The notes beneath the pieces were generated by a model. It saw only the letters and a list, made by a program, of their open reading frames with translations, searched no databases and was not told the origin of the DNA. The translations under genes and the position numbers were made by a program. A DNA stretch of 64,000 nucleotides from positions 1-64,000 of the forward strand of contig CAKSOW010000009.1 of the NCBI GenBank assembly GCA_934479825.1. The letters run 5' to 3'. Below are positions 8,309 through 15,476 of this stretch, piece after piece (positions within the stretch are counted from its first letter, which is position 1; the number at the start of each line of letters is the position of its first letter). The stretch comes from an uncultured Eubacteriales bacterium (lineage in GTDB: Bacteria; Bacillota; Clostridia; Oscillospirales; CAG-382).

Positions 8309-9238
8309 TTAACAAGGGCTTTGAACCGACTCGGACGAGTAAATTTGAATCGTTTTGGTATCCCAATCGTTTTGTACGCCAAATTTATAACTATTTAAAA
8401 TATATCTTATCAGCCATTCATTGACCATCGTTCTGTCGTTCTGCATTACATATGTTCCGATTCTGTCACCAACATATCCCGTGTCCGAATCGGAAAGATA
8501 TGCTTTTCCTTGCTCTTTTAGCATCAGTTTGTAATTGCCAAATACAATACTTGACTCCGTCTGTTGCCAAATCACTTCCTCGCCGATTGCTTCCAAGATT
8601 GCTCTTAGCGGATATGTGACCGTTCCGGCATACATGACAGGTTTAACATCGCACTCAATGTTTTTTTTCAATATCTCCAAGCTGCACTCGCGCGGAGCAC
8701 AAAAAGTCAAGAACTCTTCGGCCGAATAAACCTGTTTATCTTTGAACTCTGCATAGCTGTTTCCATACCATAATAAGGGAATGAAATTCAAAGAAGAGTC
8801 TGTCTGAATCAATAACAAATATCCATCCAATACATTCGGAAGAATGAGCAAATAATAGTTTTGAATGTTTTCAACCCCACTTTGGACCAAGAAATCACGA
8901 ATGTTTTGTTCATCGGATAAGATTTCAAAATTTTCTATATTGTACTCCACATCTTCCAAATTCAGTTTGAAGTATTTGTTCTGTGTAACATCCCGAAAAT
9001 ATTCGCCTGTTTGAAAATTGATTGCCAATTGAGAATGCCCCTCGGGAATTTGCTTAATATAGTCGATATCATCTATATTTTCGAGAAAATACTGAATTTG
9101 ATATGACCGTAAGTATTTTGCCTCAATGTCTATAATTTCATAGGACATTTCTTTATTCTCCTGTGCCGCCTCACAACACATACAGCTGACAGCTATTAAA
9201 AAAGTTCCGATCCAGGCAAAAATATGCTTATGTAACAT
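8309..9238 (-). CDS. Exported protein with C-terminal stalk (CuAO-N1-like) domain
   Basis: 309 residues. The N-terminal signal segment ends in a cysteine-rich 'AVSCMCCEA', possibly a lipobox. The C-terminal 110 residues ('PVMYAGTVTYPLRAILEAIG', then 'VGDRIGTYVMQNDRTMVNEW') have the order expected of the copper amine oxidase N-terminal-like domain, in which PLR...LGA and VNG..M..VP blocks recur. The middle part is unrecognised and acidic. An AGAAGG site supports the start. Probably cell-surface located. Confidence 0.6.
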   Translation of the reverse strand: MLHKHIFAWIGTFLIAVSCMCCEAAQENKEMSYEIIDIEAKYLRSYQIQYFLENIDDIDYIKQIPEGHSQLAINFQTGEYFRDVTQNKYFKLNLEDVEYNIENFEILSDEQNIRDFLVQSGVENIQNYYLLILPNVLDGYLLLIQTDSSLNFIPLLWYGNSYAEFKDKQVYSAEEFLTFCAPRECSLEILKKNIECDVKPVMYAGTVTYPLRAILEAIGEEVIWQQTESSIVFGNYKLMLKEQGKAYLSDSDTGYVGDRIGTYVMQNDRTMVNEWLIRYILNSYKFGVQNDWDTKTIQIYSSESVQSPC

Positions 9239-9338
9239 GGATATTACCTTCTGTTGAATAATCTGTTGTCGTTGTGTCTGTCCAAATAAAGACTAAATGC
9301 TTGCAATAGCCCGACGGACAGCGGTTTATCAGTGTTGA

Positions 9339-9737
9339 CTAAGGAACGAGATACACATTCATTTTCACGGGATGTCCCTCTGTCATATGGTCAACCACTT
9401 CGGATTCCCACCAAGGGAGGATCTGTTTCTCAAAGCTCTCATAAAAGCACTGCTTGCCATAGGCATCCTTACTTAAGAATTCGTTATAATGCTCGACAAT
9501 GAAAACGTATTCCGTATAGCTTAACCACGAAAGATCTGTCATCCAATCGTCATAACGCTCCCAAATCCCATCGCATGCCCAAGGAAAGCCTAATAGTTTC
9601 TCAATGTACCGAATATAATCATTGTATGTCGGATACTTTTTTCCATCGATTTCGACGACCAAGCAATGCTTATTAAGCAATGCGGCGTCTTTTATCTCTT
9701 GTACTTCTTTTGAGGCCGTAAAAATGATTTGGTTCAT
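9339..9737 (-). CDS. Barstar-family (barnase-inhibitor-like) immunity protein
   Basis: 132 residues from ATG at 9737 (AAGGAGA upstream). The order 'CLVVEIDGKKYPTYNDYIRY', then 'GFPWACDGIWERYDDWMTDL' and a hydrophobic strand, is that of barstar-like proteins, where a helix with a WD..D.L motif plugs a ribonuclease active site. Barstar relatives are common as standalone immunity genes in polymorphic toxin systems. No cognate ribonuclease toxin gene is visible nearby. The start lies just within the end region of the neighbouring immunity gene (9739-10026). Confidence 0.75.
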   Translation of the reverse strand: MNQIIFTASKEVQEIKDAALLNKHCLVVEIDGKKYPTYNDYIRYIEKLLGFPWACDGIWERYDDWMTDLSWLSYTEYVFIVEHYNEFLSKDAYGKQCFYESFEKQILPWWESEVVDHMTEGHPVKMNVYLVP

Positions 9738-9738
9738 T

Positions 9739-10026
9739 TTATTCTCCTTTTCCACATAAGCAGTCAAAAACCTCCGACGCTTTTTGTTTTACATCCGATT
9801 CGGTCGTAAAGAAATTCGGACAGCTTTCAAAGTCTTCTTTATAAGGGGAAAATCGGTCAGTTACTCTGCATAATTCGTGAAACAATCGATGTTCATCTTC
9901 CGTTAATGAATCATAATTTGTTTCAATTCCGTATATAATACTGAACTGATTTGCAAAATCTTCCGTCCGGTATTCTCCTTTCAGATAATGCTTCAATAAA
10001 TAGTATAATTTTTGTCGTGATGTCAT
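9739..10026 (-). CDS. Colicin-D-immunity-like small acidic protein
   Basis: 95 residues, acidic and helical. 'LLKHYLKGEYRTEDFANQF' followed by 'LTEDEHRLFHELCRVTDRFS' and a C-terminal helix ('SDVKQKASEVFDCL') resembles the bacterial self-protective colicin-like immunity family. These small helical proteins bind tRNase toxins. AGGAGA precedes the ATG by seven bases. A second copy of the final 35 codons lies immediately upstream (10049-10150), showing recent recombination at this gene. Confidence 0.6.
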   Translation of the reverse strand: MTSRQKLYYLLKHYLKGEYRTEDFANQFSIIYGIETNYDSLTEDEHRLFHELCRVTDRFSPYKEDFESCPNFFTTESDVKQKASEVFDCLCGKGE

Positions 10027-10048
10027 AACTATTCTCCTCTTAATCTAT

Positions 10049-10150
10049 TTATTCTCCTTTCCCACACAAGCAGTCAAAGACCTCCGACGCTTTTTGTTTT
10101 ACATCCGATTCGGTCGCAAAGAAATTCGGACAGCCTCCAAAGTCTTCTTT
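10049..10150 (-). pseudogene. Duplicated 3' end of the colicin-D-immunity-like gene
   Basis: This stretch repeats 9739-9840 at a constant offset of 310 bp with about six mismatches per hundred bases. It includes the TAA stop and the last ~35 codons of the immunity gene, plus the ribosome-binding-site-like sequence beyond it, but no start. It is a truncated second copy, left by unequal exchange or by loss of a former tandem paralogue. Confidence 0.8.
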
Positions 10151-10168
10151 ATTCTTCCGTATAAAGGG

Positions 10169-10729
10169 TTACTGCAAAACGCTATTACTTTCTCCCAACA
10201 GTTGTCCACTGCATGGATTGAATTCACATTCATAACAAAGTTCATTGTTCCAATAGTACCGGATGTCTAAGTTCTGATACCTTGTTTCTGCTGTGGCAGA
10301 ATCCCACTCAAACGAAGAATCAAAAAGCAAGTCCAAGTCATCCACCACCCAATCGGAAACAGATACAACCGTATCGTTCCCATACAGTCGCTGTGCTTCT
10401 GATTGCACCGTGCTGTCAATTTGTCTGTTTAAGATATCTATTTTCACAAAATAAACATCACGGAAGTGTTGTGTGCGCTTCGTATATACAAATTCAGCCG
10501 TTTCCGTGTTATCTGCTTGATTCCGCGTGATGCTCAATCCCCAAAGTGCATAATCAGAACCGATTTCTTCTGCCACATAGACTTCTGCAAGGTCATACAG
10601 CGTCTTTATAGAATGAAGATCGTATTCAGCGTCTATTTGCCGTACCGGCGGCTGTTGCTTACAGCCCGCAAAACTAACCAAAAGCATGGATATTACCGCA
10701 ATCATACACCAACGCAATTTGCAAGACAT
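10169..10729 (-). CDS. Putative lipoprotein, unknown
   Basis: 186 residues. The lipobox 'LLVSFAGC' near residues 16-23 predicts lipid anchoring; the mature part is acidic with no recognised domain. GAGAGGG precedes the ATG. It is the first gene behind the strong promoter at 10868-10896 and may head a transcript covering the small genes down to 1243. No terminator was noticed in between, though gap lengths vary. Confidence 0.65.
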   Translation of the reverse strand: MSCKLRWCMIAVISMLLVSFAGCKQQPPVRQIDAEYDLHSIKTLYDLAEVYVAEEIGSDYALWGLSITRNQADNTETAEFVYTKRTQHFRDVYFVKIDILNRQIDSTVQSEAQRLYGNDTVVSVSDWVVDDLDLLFDSSFEWDSATAETRYQNLDIRYYWNNELCYECEFNPCSGQLLGESNSVLQ

Positions 10730-10867
10730 ATTTGTTTCCCTCTCAATCCTTCTTGTCGTGAAAGCTCCTTTACATCAACGTTTGTCATTAACGAACCCGG
10801 AAGCAAATCACTTTTTCCTTTTCAAAAATAAATATAATATTCAAAAAATACGACGTTTTTCGATACA

Positions 10868-10896
10868 ATTATATCATGGAAAGAATTGACTGTCAA
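10868..10896 (-). promoter_or_regulatory. Sigma-A promoter for the minus-strand accessory array
   Basis: On the minus strand TTGACA (10896-10891), a 17-bp spacer and TATAAT (10873-10868): a perfect consensus. It lies about 140 bp before the lipoprotein start, leaving a long leader. Confidence 0.8.
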
Positions 10897-10951
10897 GGTT
10901 GAAACGCCTTAAAAACCCGCACGATTTCCAGAATCGATTTACGCGTGCCGC

Positions 10952-10991
10952 AAAAGCGGTTGGAAAACAGTTTCGTTTTCCAACCGCTTTT
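10952..10991 (-). terminator. Terminator after the anti-sigma-like gene
   Basis: Perfect 17-bp stem (10952-10968 with 10975-10991) with a six-base loop; the arms themselves end in A and T tracts, so it can act in both directions. It follows the gene ending at 10997. Confidence 0.85.
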
Positions 10992-10996
10992 TGATA

Positions 10997-11686
10997 CTAT
11001 TTTACCGTTTCTGCCAAAGCAAGCAATTCTTCTTTTGTGATTTCAGGAGAATGGGCTTCTAATGAATACGCATACATGCCGTCACTCCAACTCAAAGAAT
11101 AGGTTTGTTGATTCTTTCTGAACATCAACATAGCCGGTTTTCCGCCGATTTCAATGTTTTCAAGTTCCGTATTTTCATTGTCGAACCACATTTCTTCACC
11201 GAGGATCTCCTGCGAATACGTGAGAATTTTGATTCCGTTTTCCCTGTAAACCACGCTATACATGGATACGGTATCCAATATCACCTGTTTCTCCCACGTT
11301 TCGCCCTCATAAAAGGGTTCTTTTATTTCTTCGATCGTTCGGGGCGGCTGTGTTTCCGTTACATAAGAAACAGACAAATATTCCTCAAAAAATTCCACAA
11401 TGCTGTTCCAAAGGGTCGTTCGCACGGCTTTTACACTCATAACAGCGGCAAAGGAAAGGGAGCATGCCACGAAAAGAGCGGCGGCGGCGCGCCGTCCATA
11501 TTTGTAAAAAGCGCCGAATTCCTGCCTGCGTCTTTCTTTGTTTATGCTTTTATATACTTTTTTATCGAGCGACCGGGGGCGTTTTATAAGAGAAATACCG
11601 GTATTCCTGTACAGATCCGCGTTTTTTTCGATGAGAACATTGCCGGATAACAGAATCAGTGCATCTAATTTATCGTTTTTCACCAT
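10997..11686 (-). CDS. Membrane-anchored anti-sigma-like protein (DUF4367-like)
   Basis: 229 residues with a basic cytoplasmic N terminus, one transmembrane segment near residues 68-87, and an extracytoplasmic C-terminal domain ending 'YSLEAHSPEITKEELLALAE', typical of DUF4367 domains that sit beside ECF sigma factors. Its start overlaps the end of the sigma gene by 17 bp, and AAGGAG lies within the sigma gene, indicating translational coupling. Likely role: membrane partner that holds and senses for the sigma factor. Confidence 0.75.
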   Translation of the reverse strand: MVKNDKLDALILLSGNVLIEKNADLYRNTGISLIKRPRSLDKKVYKSINKERRRQEFGAFYKYGRRAAAALFVACSLSFAAVMSVKAVRTTLWNSIVEFFEEYLSVSYVTETQPPRTIEEIKEPFYEGETWEKQVILDTVSMYSVVYRENGIKILTYSQEILGEEMWFDNENTELENIEIGGKPAMLMFRKNQQTYSLSWSDGMYAYSLEAHSPEITKEELLALAETVK

Positions 11687-12278
11687 CGAAATGCAACTCC
11701 TTATCCAAAATCACTTTCAGCTTTTTTCTTGCCTTGAATAACCGCGCACGAACAGCCACATCGCTGATTCCCAAGAAATCGGCGGCTTCCACGCACGAAT
11801 ATCCGCACATATAGACTAAGTTTACGGCGTTTTGCATGTCCTCGGTCAATTCAAGCAACGCTTTCCGAACCGCTTCACATTCTTCTCTTCGTATCACCGT
11901 ATCTTCCAAAACAAAATCTTCATCTTTGAAATCCGGCATGACAAAATCGTCTGTCTCTTCGTCTTTATAATAGCAGTCGATCTCATGTTTCGCGAGCCTT
12001 TTGTTTTTATTATACTTGTCGATTGCCTTATTCCGCACAATACTCCTTATACATATAACAACCATATTGCAAACGGTTTCGTTAGCGCTTTCCTCAAATT
12101 TTGATAAATATTTGATGATTTTGCACATGGCGTCATTGACGGCGTCCTCGGCGTCTTGTCTGTGTTTCAGAACGCCATACGCCACAGAATACATGTAATC
12201 TCCGTATTCGAGATATAGCTTTTCGACAAACGAGCGGTCATCCTCCGTGAGAGCAGACAGCATGATTTCAAAACACAT
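11670..12278 (-). CDS. ECF-type RNA polymerase sigma factor
   Basis: 202 residues from ATG at 12278 (AAGGAG nine bases upstream). Region 2 is 'FVEKLYLEYGDYMYSVAYGV' with 'RQDAEDAVNDAM'; region 4 is 'YMCGYSCVEAADFLGISDVA' followed by 'VRARLFKARKKL', a clear sigma HTH. An acidic linker (about residues 105-135) separates them. The overlapping downstream gene looks like its anti-sigma partner. A TTGAAA-17-TACAAT promoter with extended TG lies at 12311-12339. Confidence 0.85.
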   Translation of the reverse strand: MCFEIMLSALTEDDRSFVEKLYLEYGDYMYSVAYGVLKHRQDAEDAVNDAMCKIIKYLSKFEESANETVCNMVVICIRSIVRNKAIDKYNKNKRLAKHEIDCYYKDEETDDFVMPDFKDEDFVLEDTVIRREECEAVRKALLELTEDMQNAVNLVYMCGYSCVEAADFLGISDVAVRARLFKARKKLKVILDKELHFDGEKR

Positions 12279-12310
12279 AACTCTTAACTCCTTATAGGTT
12301 AGTCGCAAGT

Positions 12311-12339
12311 ATTGTATCACAGCCTTCCGCATTTTTCAA
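12311..12339 (-). promoter_or_regulatory. Promoter for the sigma/anti-sigma pair
   Basis: Minus strand TTGAAA (12339-12334), 17 bp, TACAAT (12316-12311), with TG one base before the -10 (extended -10). About 33 bp ahead of the sigma factor start. Confidence 0.6.
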
Positions 12340-12529
12340 CCCGATGAAAAAAATTTGCAAAAAGCGGTAACGTTTTACAGACTTCACCCGTTTATATAAA
12401 TGTAGGCCGAAAGGAAAGCCGGAAATGACACGGATTGTCTGTTTTGTTTTGGGAACACAAAGCATCAACACCTTTAAGACGCAGGCAAAGGAACTCCGCC
12501 TGTTGTCCGTCATCCGGCTCTCCTTAGGT

Positions 12530-12593
12530 CTATGACCGTTTGGGTGTTCATCCCCCTATGACTGAGACGGCAGTCATTCCCAGACGGTCGCCG
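12530..12593. ncRNA. Strongly structured element of unknown family
   Basis: Outer arms gaccgtttggg and cccagacggtc pair with one mismatch. An inner stem atgactg/cagtcat closes a short loop around gagacgg. Unpaired conserved-looking segments (gttcatccccc) lie between the stems. This nested arrangement in a non-coding gap looks like a folded RNA or a DNA hairpin. The strand is undetermined and I could not match it confidently to a known riboswitch or guide-RNA class. Confidence 0.4.
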
Positions 12594-12605
12594 GATATGG
12601 GAAAA

Positions 12606-12868
12606 AGCAAGCCCCTCCGAAAAACGGAGGGGGCTTGCTGAGCGTGTCGCAAAACTGCGTTTTACGACACGGAAACAGATTCGTACGCTCGCGCCTCATG
12701 CCAAAAAGCTCCGCTTTTCGACACTCGCGAATCTATCGGTGAAAAATCCGTGGCACATGTCCCCGGATTTTTCGAATTTTTATTAAAATCGGGCTTCGCC
12801 CGAAAAGTCTTATAGACTTTTGCAACAATCTGAGCAAGCCCCTCCGAAAAACGGAGGGGCTTGCTTTG
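12606..12868. repeat. Repeat element copy A, flanked by duplicated hairpins
   Basis: A roughly 190-bp palindrome-rich stretch (12640-12833) is bracketed by two near-identical hairpins built from gcaagcccctccg and its complement (12606-12638 and 12834-12868). The interior holds cgtgtcgcaaaac/gttttacgacacg and other small stems and ends in ttgcaacaatctga. A diverged relative lies at 30230-30355. On the minus strand the 12606-12638 hairpin is followed by a T-run and would terminate the metal-ATPase operon. No coding potential seen. Confidence 0.65.
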
Positions 12869-12879
12869 CCAGAATCAAC

Positions 12880-13047
12880 TTAAAAGAACAACATTCCGGC
12901 ACATGCCGCAGCACAAACGGCGCCAATGACGCTGATGATCGTGTAGATTTTCTTGGATTCCGGATCCTGTTTCTCTTTTACCAGATAATAGATACCTGCT
13001 CCGAGAACAAGTATCCCGATGATGAGCCCAATCAACTTAACAGCCAT
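12880..13047 (-). CDS. Small two-pass membrane protein linked to the metal ATPase
   Basis: 55 residues from ATG at 13047, with GGAGGA eight or so bases upstream and a TAATG overlap with the stop of the ATPase gene, so translation is coupled. Two hydrophobic segments (about 5-22 and 35-54) flank a charged loop 'KEKQDPESKK'. No metal-binding motif apart from one cysteine. Probably an accessory or stabilising subunit; function inferred only from position. Confidence 0.7.
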   Translation of the reverse strand: MAVKLIGLIIGILVLGAGIYYLVKEKQDPESKKIYTIISVIGAVCAAACAGMLFF

Positions 13048-14918
13048 TATTTTTTCCTCCATTTCAATAAAAGTGCTGAATTTGTAATTACAAGCACCGA
13101 ACCGGCATTATGCACCAACGCTCCGACTACGGGATTAAGTGTGCCGATGATAGCCAGTGCGATAGCAACAAAGTTCAATATCATGGAAAAAGTCATATTG
13201 AGCTTGATTGTGGTCATCATCCGTTTGGAAAGCGCCACGAGATGCGGCAGCTCTTTTACTTCGTCATCCACAAGCGCAATATCCGCGGCGTCAACAGCAA
13301 TATCACTGCCCACGCCGCCCATGGCAATGCCGACATCCGCTTTTTTGAGCGCAGGCGCGTCATTGACGCCGTCGCCGATCATGCACACCGGGATTCCCTT
13401 ATTCTGATACTCTCCAATGTATTTCAGTTTATCTTCCGGCAGGCAATTTGCGCGCACCTCACCGATCTGCAATTTTTCCGCCATCGCCTTTGCGGCATTT
13501 TCGTGGTCGCCGGTAAGCAAGACCGGCTGTACGCCCAAAGCCGTAAGAGAAGCGATCGTTGCCGCACTTTCTTTTCGCAGTGTATCCGATAGAGCGAGAA
13601 ATCCGGTCAATACGCCGTCAATTGCTACATAAGTGACGGTGCACCCTTGTTGGATATAAGCCTCAGCCTCTGACGGAGGCGTGACGGCAATCCCCTGTTC
13701 ACAGAGCAGTCCGACATTGCCGGCAAGAATACGTTTCCCGTCAATTTCAGCAGATACGCCGCGTCCGGGAATCATGCGGAAACCGTTTGCCGCCGCAAGG
13801 GTGATTCCCTCTTTTTTCGCTCCGGCCACGATTGCTTTGCCGAGCGGGTGTTCGGAGAGCTGTTCCGCTGAGGCGGTCAGCCGGTACAATTCCCCGTCGT
13901 CAAGCTTTTCGGACAGGCTTTTCGCCGCAACCACCTGCGGCATTCCGTAGGTCAGTGTTCCGGTCTTGTCAAAAGCAATGACTTTGGCTTTTGACAAGCG
14001 TTCCAGCGCGTCTGCCTCACGGACAAGAAAGCCATGCTTTGTGGCATTCCCAATCGCCGCCATAATGGCTGTGGGCGTTGCCAGAACCAGCGCACAGGGG
14101 CAGAACACAACCAAAATCGTGACGGCACGGATGATCTGTCCCGTAATAAGCCAAGTAAGCCCTGCGGCAGAAAGAGCAATAACAACGATCCATGTCGCCC
14201 AACGGTCGGCAAGGCCGACAATTTTGGCTTTTCCTGCGTCCGCCGACTGCACAAGGCGTATCATACGCTGAATGGAACTGTCTTTGCCCACTTTGGAGGC
14301 TTTCATGTCAAAAGCTCCGAATTGGTTGACCGTGCCGCTGGATACCTCATCTCCCACAGTTTTATCCACCGGCAAAGACTCTCCGGTCATGACTGCCTGA
14401 TTGACCGAGGTCTGACCTGCAACAATCACGCCGTCCACCGGCACGCTTTCACCGGGCAAAACACGGACGATGTCTCCCACCTGGACCTCTTCGGCTGGAA
14501 CTACTTGTTCCGTCCCGTTTTTTATGACTCGTGCCGTCTGCGGCGTCAGGTGTACCAGTTTTTCAATGCCTGCGCGCGCCTTGGCCACAGTCAGTTCTTC
14601 AAGAAGTGCGCCGAGCTGCATAATGAAAGCCACCTCGCCGGCCGCAAAGTTCTGACCGATGCACACAGAGGCAATTAACGCTAACGACACAAGCACATCT
14701 GCCTTGATGTCAAAGGCCGTAACCAAACCGATAAGCGCTTCTAAAAGGATAGGCAGACCGCATAAGACAATGGAGATCCATGCCATATCAAACGGAAATA
14801 ACCGAACATTCAACAAGCTGCAAACGACAGCAATTCCGGAGATGACCAGCAAAACAATATCTTTTTTTATTCCGCCGATTGCCAAAACATTTTTAAACCT
14901 TTTCATGATCTGTTTCAT
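13047..14918 (-). CDS. Heavy-metal P1B-type ATPase (efflux pump)
   Basis: 623 residues from ATG at 14918 (AAGGAG upstream). It shows the P-type set: TGES, the metal-site CPC in 'FCPCALVLATPTA', phosphorylation site DKTGTLT, the P1B-specific HP in 'SEHPLGKAIV', and GDGVNDAP. There is no N-terminal metal-binding domain, and the last membrane helix carries 'HNAGSVLVITNS'. It pumps a transition metal out of the cell. Copper is suggested by the CsoR-type repressor upstream, but the last helix also fits Zn/Cd/Co-type pumps, so the metal is not settled. Confidence 0.9.
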   Translation of the reverse strand: MKQIMKRFKNVLAIGGIKKDIVLLVISGIAVVCSLLNVRLFPFDMAWISIVLCGLPILLEALIGLVTAFDIKADVLVSLALIASVCIGQNFAAGEVAFIMQLGALLEELTVAKARAGIEKLVHLTPQTARVIKNGTEQVVPAEEVQVGDIVRVLPGESVPVDGVIVAGQTSVNQAVMTGESLPVDKTVGDEVSSGTVNQFGAFDMKASKVGKDSSIQRMIRLVQSADAGKAKIVGLADRWATWIVVIALSAAGLTWLITGQIIRAVTILVVFCPCALVLATPTAIMAAIGNATKHGFLVREADALERLSKAKVIAFDKTGTLTYGMPQVVAAKSLSEKLDDGELYRLTASAEQLSEHPLGKAIVAGAKKEGITLAAANGFRMIPGRGVSAEIDGKRILAGNVGLLCEQGIAVTPPSEAEAYIQQGCTVTYVAIDGVLTGFLALSDTLRKESAATIASLTALGVQPVLLTGDHENAAKAMAEKLQIGEVRANCLPEDKLKYIGEYQNKGIPVCMIGDGVNDAPALKKADVGIAMGGVGSDIAVDAADIALVDDEVKELPHLVALSKRMMTTIKLNMTFSMILNFVAIALAIIGTLNPVVGALVHNAGSVLVITNSALLLKWRKK

Positions 14919-14955
14919 ACACAAAGCTCCTTTATACCGTAAGGGGTATATGTAT

Positions 14956-14984
14956 ATTATACCCGGGTGGGTATGGTTTGTCAA
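14956..14984 (-). promoter_or_regulatory. Metal-ATPase promoter overlapped by a CsoR operator
   Basis: Minus strand TTGACA (14984-14979), 17 bp, TATAAT (14961-14956). The spacer and -10 are covered by the palindrome atacccgggtgggtat (14959-14974), matching the G-tract inverted repeat bound by CsoR-type repressors. Repressor binding would block polymerase until metal is bound. Confidence 0.85.
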
Positions 14985-14992
14985 GAGAAAAA

Positions 14993-15023
14993 TAAAAAAA
15001 GGGCAGAAAAATCTGTCCTTTTT
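14993..15023 (-). terminator. Terminator between csoR and the ATPase gene
   Basis: Minus strand: ggacaga/tctgccc stem (one mismatch) with a short loop followed by seven T. It ends the csoR transcript before the separate ATPase promoter. Confidence 0.7.
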
Positions 15024-15034
15024 TGAAAACAGTT

Positions 15035-15310
15035 TTATTGCATATTGGCAAAGCGTTCGACTGCTTTTGTAAAACTCTCGATAGTCTTATCCGCATCGCC
15101 GTGTTCAATGCCATCCCGGACGCAATGCTTGATATGTCCTTCAAGTACGACCTTGCCGCAACCGTGAAGTGCCGATTTTGCCGCATTGATCTGCGACAGC
15201 ACGTCCTCACATGGGATATCTTCATCGACCATACGGTCGATTGCCTGAATCTGTCCGATAATTTTTCTGAGTCTGCGATGCAGATTCTCAGCGTCCATAC
15301 ACTGTTTCAT
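15035..15310 (-). CDS. csoR: CsoR/RcnR-family metal-sensing repressor
   Basis: 91 residues, the normal family length, all helical. Cys34, His59 and Cys63 ('IPCEDVL', 'EGHIKHC') match the C-H-C copper(I) ligands of CsoR. 'HRRLRKIIGQIQAIDRMV' is the family's first helix. Metal binding releases the operator and opens the ATPase promoter downstream. Its own promoter at 15343-15371 has a weaker palindrome near the start, suggesting autoregulation. Metal identity is inferred from the ligand set. Confidence 0.88.
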   Translation of the reverse strand: MKQCMDAENLHRRLRKIIGQIQAIDRMVDEDIPCEDVLSQINAAKSALHGCGKVVLEGHIKHCVRDGIEHGDADKTIESFTKAVERFANMQ

Positions 15311-15322
15311 ATTCGTCCCTCC

Positions 15323-15371
15323 ATACTTTTAAGGGTATGCTTATTATAACACAGACGTTTTTTTCTGTCAA
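15323..15371 (-). promoter_or_regulatory. csoR promoter and candidate operator
   Basis: Minus strand TTGACA (15371-15366), 17 bp, TATAAT (15348-15343). Downstream, catacttttaagggtatg around 15323-15338 is an imperfect copy of the operator seen at the ATPase promoter. Confidence 0.75.
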
Positions 15372-15396
15372 GGCAAACGGAATTTTTAACTTTCTC

Positions 15397-15453
15397 TTGA
15401 CATTCTCTGTTTATGTGCTACAATGTATGTACATACAACGATGTACATACAAC
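15397..15453 (+). promoter_or_regulatory. MarR gene promoter with tandem operator
   Basis: TTGACA (15397-15402), 16 bp, TACAAT (15419-15424). Immediately after the -10 sits the perfect palindrome gtatgtacatac (15425-15436). The 13-mer atgtacatacaac occurs twice, at 15427-15439 and 15441-15453, one base apart. The position suits autorepression by the MarR protein encoded next. Confidence 0.75.
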
Positions 15454-15476
15454 TAAATGTTATAGCGGAGGTACTT

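Noticed and set aside
1..12300. Prophage or integrative element
   Set aside because: No integrase, capsid, portal, relaxase or attachment-site repeat was found; the small genes fit an immunity-type island better.
12292..12513. A 73-codon minus-strand frame upstream of the sigma gene
   Set aside because: No ribosome binding site, overlaps the sigma promoter, no recognisable domain.
12530..12593. Possible HEARO/omega-RNA-type guide RNA or known riboswitch
   Set aside because: The loop style looked familiar, but the conserved cores I can recall of HEARO, NiCo, fluoride, ZTP and Mn riboswitches do not match, and no IscB/TnpB gene lies beside it. Kept as an unassigned structured element.
12820..13407. 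A 195-codon plus-strand frame
   Set aside because: It lies antisense to the metal ATPase and its small partner, which have full motifs and ribosome sites; composition is typical of a shadow frame.
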